NCBI GenBank assembly: GCA_050485745.1 | Contig: JBJHBY010000017.1 | Coordinates: forward strand, 1 to 24,024 | Length of the DNA: 24,024 nt | Direction: 5' to 3' | Source: JBJHBY01 sp050485745 | GTDB lineage: Bacteria; Pseudomonadota; Gammaproteobacteria; Pseudomonadales; CAMLJR01 | In this document: one piece after another, positions 18,589-24,024 of the stretch | Layout: every line of letters begins with the position of its first letter | Position numbering within the stretch: position 1 is the first letter of the stretch | The notes under the pieces: model-generated | The model's database searches: none | Told to the model about the DNA's origin: nothing | Seen by the model: only the letters and a program-made list of their open reading frames with translations | Program-made: the position numbers and the translations under genes

Positions 18589-19335
18589 TCAGTACGGCAC
18601 CCAGATCAGGGGGCGGCGGCGGGCGGGAGGGGCGGTGATGGCGCCGGTGGGGGCGGGGTCGCCATTGGTGCTGAAGCCGAACCAATCCAAGCCGCGTTCG
18701 CGCAAGCCCGTTCCGAAACCTGGCAGGATAAACCCAGAATCGAGGCCTTCTGTGTCGTCGAAATACGAAATAGTCGGAGTTTCGGGCTGGTCAGCCAGCA
18801 TGGATTCATCCCAGGCGCCGTCCGCGTTCCAATACCAAATTTTAATTCGGCGGCCTGCGCCTTCTGGCTCCACGTCTACCTTCAACATCCAAGGCGTGTC
18901 GTTACTAATATCCTCTAGCCCATCGACAACTACCAAGTCGGATGTTGTCCCGTCAGTTCTCCTGCGCAAGATAATTCCAGCACTGTTCGATTGCGGAAAT
19001 ATCCAATAAAACTCTGTGAGGTCAGCGTTGCAATTAAACAAGAAACTGCTGTGGCCATAGCTAGAAATTGTGTTCCCAACGCGGGCAATGATCTTCGGCC
19101 TGTCGCCTTGAATCGGATTTCCGGCTTGGTCCTCTACAAACCACGAATTAGGGACGTCGGAGCTCCAAGAGCGTGAGATAAACCCCTGCCCCCCTCTCGC
19201 GCTGGCGCGCCCCCAGATTGTTGGGGTATCGCGAATGGCGCCGCCTACGCTTCCGTCGGGGCCGCCGATGAACGAAAGCGGAACATTCTCGGTCCCTTCT
19301 ATCGCGTCACCACAAGTTTCGAATGACTGAGCCAT
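18589..19335 (-). CDS. Tail-associated protein, putative receptor-binding or lectin-like (248 aa)
   Basis: Beta-rich protein with many Trp, Ser, Gly and Asn (IIARVGNTISSYGHSSFLFN, FYWIFPQSNSAGIILRRR, RIKIWYWNADGAW), ending in a Pro/Arg tail (APPARRRPLIWVPY). This composition and the last place in the tail operon suit a receptor-binding or host-range protein. The middle (about 18720-19120) is clearly lower in GC than neighbouring tail genes, suggesting that it came from elsewhere. No enzymatic motif is recognised. Confidence 0.65.
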   Translation of the reverse strand: MAQSFETCGDAIEGTENVPLSFIGGPDGSVGGAIRDTPTIWGRASARGGQGFISRSWSSDVPNSWFVEDQAGNPIQGDRPKIIARVGNTISSYGHSSFLFNCNADLTEFYWIFPQSNSAGIILRRRTDGTTSDLVVVDGLEDISNDTPWMLKVDVEPEGAGRRIKIWYWNADGAWDESMLADQPETPTISYFDDTEGLDSGFILPGFGTGLRERGLDWFGFSTNGDPAPTGAITAPPARRRPLIWVPY

Positions 19336-19910
19336 CAGCCCGCCGCCCCAATCACTTCGGCCAGGGTCGTCGCGGCTTCAACTGCGTCCTTCTTCGCCCG
19401 TGCCGTGAATACTGCCGTTGCCTCATGCACGGCCATAGCGTTCCCCACCTCGATAATCCCCGCTGCGTCCAGCGTGACCTCCTCATTGGCCTGCGTGATC
19501 CAGGGAGTGGTGAACGTCGGGTCGATGACGGCCTTTAGCGCAGCGCCCGTGATTCGGATGATCGTCTTGGGTCTGGTGTCGTACTCGTGCCCAGCAACGG
19601 ACACAATCCCGTTGTTGAGCGAGGATTCCGCTTCGCCATCGATTCGCTGTTTAGCTCGCGCCTTGGCTTCTCCCAGCGGCAGGTCTACAGCCGGGTGTGT
19701 GATCGTCACAGGCCGCACGGTGTCATCAACGACAGGCTCACCACGGGTCTGATACCACTCAAGCGGGGCGTAAACCCGCTCGACCTCCACGATGCCGTGG
19801 ATGGCTTCGAGGTCTGCAACCGGGATGTTCTCGGGGTTGCTCACATTGGGCAGCAGAGTCTTGAGCCTGTGCGTCTGTGTGCCCAGTACATCAGCTAGTC
19901 TTGCGTACAT
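19335..19910 (-). CDS. DUF4376-domain tail protein
   Basis: A 191-aa protein. The C-terminal two thirds follow the DUF4376 pattern: EAKARAKQRIDGEAESSLNNG, a middle YDTRPKTIIRITGAALKAV, and FTTPWITQANEEVTLDAAGIIEVGNAMAVHEATAVFTARAKKDAVEAA. Such proteins are frequent near phage tail fibres and often thought to act as fibre or chaperone parts. The N-terminal part is a short beta domain. Overlaps its neighbours by one to four bases. Confidence 0.78.
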   Translation of the reverse strand: MYARLADVLGTQTHRLKTLLPNVSNPENIPVADLEAIHGIVEVERVYAPLEWYQTRGEPVVDDTVRPVTITHPAVDLPLGEAKARAKQRIDGEAESSLNNGIVSVAGHEYDTRPKTIIRITGAALKAVIDPTFTTPWITQANEEVTLDAAGIIEVGNAMAVHEATAVFTARAKKDAVEAATTLAEVIGAAG

Positions 19911-20389
19911 CAGAGAGCACCTCCGTCGCCAATCCAGCCGCCATTCGCGTAAATCAGGACTACGATGTTTTCAGCGTTTGCGGTCATGTCGAAGTCGGGC
20001 GCGGTGCCTGTCACCCATTGCAACCCGGCAGGCCAGGTGATCGAATATCCGCCCGTTGCGTCCACGGTCAGGTGCAGGACGATATGAGCCGTCGCTGCTG
20101 CTGGTGCGGTGAGCGTCACTGTGGCCGTGGCATTCACCACTGCCCGCTGTCGATTCCCGTTTGCCGGGTCGATAGTAGGCGTGGCCCCGAGGTTGCCGTT
20201 GTTGTGCTCGGGCTGGGAAATCAGCGGCTCTTGATCCATGAGTACGCCCCGATATGTACCCACACCAGTGCCCACGGCAATGCGGTCCTCATCCGTGACC
20301 AGATACGGCTCACCCTGGGTCAGCCCGCTCGAACTCGCTGCCGTATCAAGATTGGCCCGGCTGCCTCGCTTGATCAGGATCTGCGCCAT
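19910..20389 (-). CDS. Tail fibre subunit with RRG-type N-terminus (159 aa)
   Basis: The start MAQILIKRGSRANLDTAASSSGLTQGEPYLVTDEDRIAVG resembles the N-terminal repeat found in major tropism determinant and other phage fibre proteins (I-x-x-K/R-R-G, then GEP-x-x-TDE). The rest is beta-rich and Ala/Thr-rich (ATATVTLTAPAAATAHIVLHLTVDATGGYSITWPAGLQW). The neighbouring 150-aa protein begins with the same motif, so the two probably derive from one another. Likely part of a fibre assembly. Confidence 0.72.
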   Translation of the reverse strand: MAQILIKRGSRANLDTAASSSGLTQGEPYLVTDEDRIAVGTGVGTYRGVLMDQEPLISQPEHNNGNLGATPTIDPANGNRQRAVVNATATVTLTAPAAATAHIVLHLTVDATGGYSITWPAGLQWVTGTAPDFDMTANAENIVVLIYANGGWIGDGGAL

Positions 20390-20841
20390 TAGAATGTACC
20401 GCCGTCCACCGTATCTACGTTCAGGGTCACGAAGGCATCACCAGCGTCCTTAGTCCAAGCCATGCTCGGACCCATGCGGACAACGCCATCAGTGCCATCG
20501 GTGCCCCATATGTAGCCAGCCGTCCCACCGCTCACCACGGCGACCAGTTCATCAGAGCCACCAGCAGGGATGTTCAGCGCCGTTTTGAAGGCGTCAAAGG
20601 TGATCTTCTTTTCTTTCTGCCCGGTGCCGTCCGCGTCGTGGATAATCAGCAGATCGGTAGCGCCAGCGACTGAGCCAAGCGTTGTCAGGGCGTCAATGGG
20701 CGGAGTCACCGGGATCTTGGTCGTGGCGTCAGTCGCCACATGAAGGTTGCCCCGGTCGGTGGTGAAGTGCGGCTCACCGGCCAGCATGCTGGTGGTGGGC
20801 AGGTTGGCGTGTACGCCGCGTCGAACTTGAAGTCGTGCCAT
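20389..20841 (-). CDS. Tail fibre subunit, paralogous N-terminus (150 aa)
   Basis: Starts MARLQVRRGVHANLPTTSMLAGEPHFTTDRGNLHVATD, parallel to the preceding gene's motif. The middle has a helix with FDAFKTALNIPAGG; the end is NVDTVDGGTF, which repeats the last residues of the next upstream protein (GNLDGGTF). Such DGGTF ends are common in modular phage fibre proteins. Beta-rich overall. Expected to be a fibre or adhesion component. Confidence 0.72.
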   Translation of the reverse strand: MARLQVRRGVHANLPTTSMLAGEPHFTTDRGNLHVATDATTKIPVTPPIDALTTLGSVAGATDLLIIHDADGTGQKEKKITFDAFKTALNIPAGGSDELVAVVSGGTAGYIWGTDGTDGVVRMGPSMAWTKDAGDAFVTLNVDTVDGGTF

Positions 20842-20860
20842 GGTTATATCCTCGTGTTAA

Positions 20861-21400
20861 TTAGAAAGTGCCGCCGTCTAGGTTCCCGGTCATCTGGCCG
20901 AGGTCAAAAGCATTCGCCTCGCGTCCTGCGGGGTCATAAATCAGTTTGCGCATAAGGATGCCTCCGTCGAATGTCACCTCAACGCCCGACTCCCCGAACT
21001 TGGCCAGGGTGGCAAGATTCGCGTGGCTATGATCCGCGCCGCCCCCGGTCTCGATGGCCTCAAGGCGGCTATCCAGGTCCGCCACTTCGTCAAGCAGCTG
21101 CTGCGCCAGACTCGGGGATACGCCCTCTGCACCAAGCAGGGTGATCAGGTCGGTGTCGGGGCCAGAGGTGACGTTGATATGGCCAAGCACCGCACGCCCG
21201 TGGCTGTACAGCGCCGCAACTTGATACCGACCAGGCTGCAGTGTCACGTCATACGTGCCATCGGCCTCGGTGACAAACTCCACCTGGCTCTGTGCCGGGA
21301 TGGTTGTGGGCGTGTTGGTCTGCGCGGTGAGGCGCAGCGTCAACCCACCAAGAGCAGTGCCGGTGCCTGTGCTGAGGGTGCCTGTGATGCGTCTGGTCAT
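20861..21400 (-). CDS. Tail fibre protein with prophage fibre N-terminal-like domain (179 aa)
   Basis: Residues 1-85 look like the beta-sandwich prophage tail-fibre N-terminal domain (RITGTLSTGTGTALGGLTLRLTA, DGTYDVTLQPGRYQVAALYSHGRAVLGHINV), used to attach fibres to the tail tip. A helix (LAQQLLDEVADLDSRLEAIETGG) may trimerise, followed by HSHANLATLAKFGESGVEVTFDG, a fibre-type repeat. It ends GNLDGGTF. Directly follows the tail-tip gene. Confidence 0.78.
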   Translation of the reverse strand: MTRRITGTLSTGTGTALGGLTLRLTAQTNTPTTIPAQSQVEFVTEADGTYDVTLQPGRYQVAALYSHGRAVLGHINVTSGPDTDLITLLGAEGVSPSLAQQLLDEVADLDSRLEAIETGGGADHSHANLATLAKFGESGVEVTFDGGILMRKLIYDPAGREANAFDLGQMTGNLDGGTF

Positions 21401-21410
21401 GTGCTTGCCC

Positions 21411-23585
21411 TTAAATTCGGTCGATGGTCACGTCGTGGATCTGCCAGCTTGTGTACGTGTCGCGCACCGACCATAGCTCGACACGGACATGCGTCCCGAG
21501 GCTGCCACGTGCAGAGGTCTCTGCGGCTTCGGTCCAGGTGTACGTCGTGCCAGTCAAGCCGCTCTCGGTGTGCATGAGCACATCGTCCTGGTCGTAGATG
21601 CGAAGCGTGTAGGTCGTTTCTGGCTCTGGCCCGATGCTGGATTCGCTCTCGTCGATCAGGCTCACGGTCTGCATGATCCGATCCCGGTGCGCCCAGGTCA
21701 CAACCAGGTCCCCGGTGAACTGCGCGGGGTAGGCTTCGGCGTTGAAGCGCAGGCGCCCGGGTGGATAGGGCCGGTCTTTGCGTGATGCGAGCGTGATCTG
21801 GTCCGTGGGGGCCGCGCCCAGGGCAAGGGTGCCTGTACTGGTGCTGGGCAAAATGCGCACGTCCACCTGCTGACTCTCGGTGTAGAGCCGGGTGTCCGCT
21901 TCCGCGAAGTCCTCGGCAAACCACAGAGGTGTCGCGGTGTCATGTGACTGGGCAACGGTGTCCAAGCAGCCGCGCCCGACTGTGACAGTGCCGGCTGACA
22001 GGTCCACGGCATCAACGCGCACGGCCTCAGACCCGAGCCAGGCATAGGTCTCGACCTCGACCAGATCCAGGTCCACGGCGCCCGACACGTTGAGCACGGT
22101 GTCCACAGGACCCACGCCGGCAGAGAGCACGGCATACGGGTCGAAGGACCCCGTGGCAACCTGCACAAAATCCGCCGCGCCGGTGCGCGTGAACAACTGG
22201 TAGCTGTAGGCATCACCCGATGGGCGGGTTGCCAGGGCGGCGACATAGCCGTCATCAAGCTCTAGCGTGGCCTGGTCTGCTGCGCTCAACAGGCGGGCGA
22301 TGTCCCAGTACGGCACCTCAAACACAAGCCGCTGTGGTGCTGGCGCCGGATCGCTGCGAGGGTCGGCCCACTCAATCGGCTGGATTGCGGTATAGGTCGT
22401 GGCCGGCAGACCGAACACATCCTCAGCACAGCGAACTCGGATCTGCTGATCAGTGCCCGTGCCACGCTCAAGGTCTCCGACACGCAGCACCATGTTCTCG
22501 ATGCCAAGCGGCGGCCAGGTAAACCGGAACACGTCGCCGGGCATCAGGTCCCAGGCGCGGCGCTTGAGCACCAGAGTCACGCTCGCAAGCTGGCTGGTCA
22601 GGGACTGCAGGTCGCGTTCGGCCACGCGCCCGGCCAGCTCAGGGCTGGTGATGCCGGGATAGTTGATGGTCTGTGAGACCACGGCGCCCTGGGCCTGGAT
22701 ATTGGCCAGGTTGTGCGTGGCCATGGACACGTCTTTGCCAGTGTCGCGGTCGGTGTAGGTGACGATCACCTCGTTGACCGTGTCGCTTAGCGTGCGCCGG
22801 CGGTAGCTCTCCATTCGCACGATGTCAGCGGGGCCGTACACGGGCAGAGTGTCGGGGTCATAGTCGCTGCGGATCAGACGCGGGACATAGCGCCCGGTCA
22901 CTGGGTCCAGGTACATCACCCCGGCAATGTGATCGAGCACCAGTTGCTGGAAGTCCTCGACGGTCTGCTGACGGTTCCAGCGCAGACTCAAGCCGAACCC
23001 CTCGGCGTGCAGGGCATCCGCCACATCTCTGAACGCATCGTCATCAATCGCGCTGCCCGCCGGGTAGCCCATGCCCCAGTCCGGGTTCACAATCAGCTCT
23101 CGCAGGATGTGCGCCGGGTTGGCGTCGTAGCCGTTGACCAGGGCCTTTTCCGGATACCAGGCCGCATCTGGGCTGCGGCGCACAAGGAAGGACCAGGGCT
23201 TGACATAGGGGTTATTGGCCGCGATTTGCACCTGCCTTAGCACTGCGCACAGCACGCCACGAAACGCCGGGATCTCAGTACCCAGGCGGCCCTGCAGGTA
23301 GTCGTTTCGATCCTGGTCCACGTCGCCCATCTCGACATCCACAACCCCGACCACGCCACCCACGCGGTCAGCCCCCCCGACCAGGTCCGGCGGATTGGGT
23401 GCCACCCTGGCCCCGGGGCGGTCGGGGGGCAGCACGAAGGTGGTCTCGGAGAGGTTGGTCCAGCGCGCGATCGCCTGCATCGCCACGCCATCCAGGCCCT
23501 CGGCGTCGAGGATGACCGCCACCGGGTTGCCCCGGAACGGGTGGTCGGTGAACACGTCGACCTGCTTGAACGGCACTGCGCGCAT
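21411..23585 (-). CDS. Chimeric open frame: PhzF-family N-terminus fused to gpJ-like tail-tip protein
   Basis: One uninterrupted 724-codon frame. Residues 1 to about 59 (MRAVPFKQVDVFTDHPFRGNPVAVILDAEGLDG...NLSETTFVLPP) match the start of PhzF-family isomerase-like proteins. From about residue 62 on the sequence is a phage tail-tip protein: VVGVVDVEMG, NDYLQGRLGTEIPAFRGVLCAVL, NPYVKPWSF, ILRELIVNPDWGMGYP, then EDFQQLVLDHIAGVMYLDPVTGRYVPRLI, MPGDVF-RFTWPP, and several later beta modules. This is the host-specificity (gpJ) / Phage-tail_3 type. The normal tail-protein N-terminus is missing. Either a real in-frame deletion joined phage and host genes or an assembly chimera did. The phage part is well supported; the fusion is the doubtful part. 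Confidence 0.75.
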   Translation of the reverse strand: MRAVPFKQVDVFTDHPFRGNPVAVILDAEGLDGVAMQAIARWTNLSETTFVLPPDRPGARVAPNPPDLVGGADRVGGVVGVVDVEMGDVDQDRNDYLQGRLGTEIPAFRGVLCAVLRQVQIAANNPYVKPWSFLVRRSPDAAWYPEKALVNGYDANPAHILRELIVNPDWGMGYPAGSAIDDDAFRDVADALHAEGFGLSLRWNRQQTVEDFQQLVLDHIAGVMYLDPVTGRYVPRLIRSDYDPDTLPVYGPADIVRMESYRRRTLSDTVNEVIVTYTDRDTGKDVSMATHNLANIQAQGAVVSQTINYPGITSPELAGRVAERDLQSLTSQLASVTLVLKRRAWDLMPGDVFRFTWPPLGIENMVLRVGDLERGTGTDQQIRVRCAEDVFGLPATTYTAIQPIEWADPRSDPAPAPQRLVFEVPYWDIARLLSAADQATLELDDGYVAALATRPSGDAYSYQLFTRTGAADFVQVATGSFDPYAVLSAGVGPVDTVLNVSGAVDLDLVEVETYAWLGSEAVRVDAVDLSAGTVTVGRGCLDTVAQSHDTATPLWFAEDFAEADTRLYTESQQVDVRILPSTSTGTLALGAAPTDQITLASRKDRPYPPGRLRFNAEAYPAQFTGDLVVTWAHRDRIMQTVSLIDESESSIGPEPETTYTLRIYDQDDVLMHTESGLTGTTYTWTEAAETSARGSLGTHVRVELWSVRDTYTSWQIHDVTIDRI
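23409..23585 (-). pseudogene. 5' fragment of a PhzF-family gene (host-derived)
   Basis: A GGAGGG stands before the ATG at 23585 and the first 59 codons carry the PhzF family start: VDVFTDHPFRGNPVAVILDAEGL and the helix MQAIARWTNLSETTFVL. Members are 260-300 aa; this is only about one fifth. The family includes the phenazine enzyme PhzF and many uncharacterised isomerase-like proteins, so phenazine synthesis should not be assumed. The rest of the gene is replaced by phage DNA. Confidence 0.75.
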
Positions 23586-23840
23586 GGGTTCCCTCCGTCA
23601 GTCGAGGCCCGATGCTAGCCCAGGGCGGGGCCTGCGACACGGCGTGCCAGCGGTGGAACGGGCAATGGCCGGCGATTTTTCCGATAATCGCGGGTCGGCC
23701 CGCGGCGCGCGGGCCCGCATCGACCAAGGAACCCCATGAACACCGCATCCGCCGTGCCCGGCGCAGCGTCGCCGGGCTGCGCATGGGACGCGACCGCAGC
23801 CGGTTGACCATCCGCAGGTAGCGGACGAGGTACTCGTCGG
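23586..23840. other. Host-type intergenic stretch, possible truncated divergent gene
   Basis: Between the PhzF start and the next recognisable protein. A GATAAT at 23683-23688 could be a -10. On the plus strand AAGGAA precedes an ATG at 23736 that gives only 23 codons before a stop, so a gene start here, if real, is cut short. The minus strand is open and continuous with the cytochrome-biogenesis-like fragment but its sequence (Arg-rich) looks unlike that family. I see nothing else. Confidence 0.35.
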
Positions 23841-24024
23841 CGTCGGCCGCGTCCGGCAGCCTCACCGTCTGTTTGCCCTGGAGAGCGAGCAGAGAAGCGC
23901 GAGCGAGCGTATCGAAATTCTTGACACGCCCGTCGGACAAAACCGGCAGGCGCCCAAACGCCTGAAAGTCCCAATCCTCCGCGGGCGGGCGCTGCCAGAG
24001 ACCGGCCATCAGCCAGACCACGGC
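23840..24024 (-). pseudogene. N-terminal fragment resembling a CcsA/ResB-type cytochrome c biogenesis protein
   Basis: Reading from the window edge: a hydrophobic stretch (VWLMAGLWQRP), DWDFQAFGRLPVLSDGRVKNFDTLARASLLALQGKQTV. The motif G-R-[VI]-K-x-[FL]-D-[ST]-x-A-R-x-x-L-L-x-L-x-G-[KR]-[QR] is familiar from fused CcsA/ResB proteins that build cytochrome c in several bacterial groups. After about 55 residues the match stops and the frame becomes Arg-rich. The start lies outside the window. Tentative assignment. Confidence 0.4.

Overview
The window reads as most of a temperate, lambda-like siphophage genome from a high-GC Gram-negative, probably gammaproteobacterial, host. The layout is lambdoid: a divergent immunity region, an O/P replication module, a lambda-type Xis/Int pair, a nested Rz/Rz1 spanin pair and a gpJ-like tail-tip protein. 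The exact host genus cannot be read from the sequence.

Layout. (1) 1-3740, minus strand, is the early rightward-type operon: a short Cro-like protein, a factor-independent terminator placed like lambda tR1, a CII-family regulator, a 198-aa unknown, a DksA/TraR-type zinc-finger protein, a 70-aa protein, an O-like initiator with an iteron cluster (the probable origin) inside its coding sequence, then two related lambda-P-like proteins in tandem. (2) 3741-4801 is the switch: a short CI-like repressor and an unknown protein on the plus strand, with TTACC-N5-GGTAA operators both between cro and cI and at the opposing promoter near 4773. (3) 4908-11729, plus strand, is the long delayed-early operon of small overlapping genes, including an RMF-like protein, a DHH phosphoesterase, a dNMP kinase, zinc-ribbon proteins and a large DNA cytosine methyltransferase with a five-fold repeated target-recognition region.

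(4) 11947-13390 is the most unusual part: a run of integron gene cassettes inside the phage. Three cassettes in the same orientation carry a 66-aa protein, a Cys-rich acidic protein and a second, compact C5 DNA methyltransferase. In each, the R'' box of the attC site is the exact reverse complement of the first six bases of that same cassette, which is the signature of IntI-type site-specific recombination. No integron integrase is present, so this is a CALIN-like array carried by a phage.

(5) 13421-14873 encodes excisionase and integrase, followed by a 365-bp AT-rich stretch with the parts of an attP site: arm-type repeats on both sides, IHF consensus sites and a candidate core. (6) 15239-16451 is a three-gene plus-strand operon behind a promoter whose spacer is a perfect dyad. 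(7) 16426-18587 (minus) is the lysis region: spanins, small membrane proteins and a GH108 endolysin. (8) 18589-about 23400 (minus) holds tail fibre and tail-tip genes. The order tail - lysis - attP - int - immunity - O/P is the vegetative (unintegrated) order, because both attP arms are contiguous.

(9) At about 23400 the tail-tip gene is joined in frame to the first ~59 codons of a host PhzF-family gene. Beyond it lies a short host intergenic stretch and then a fragment resembling the N-terminus of a CcsA/ResB-type cytochrome c biogenesis protein. This end is either a real rearrangement or an assembly chimera.
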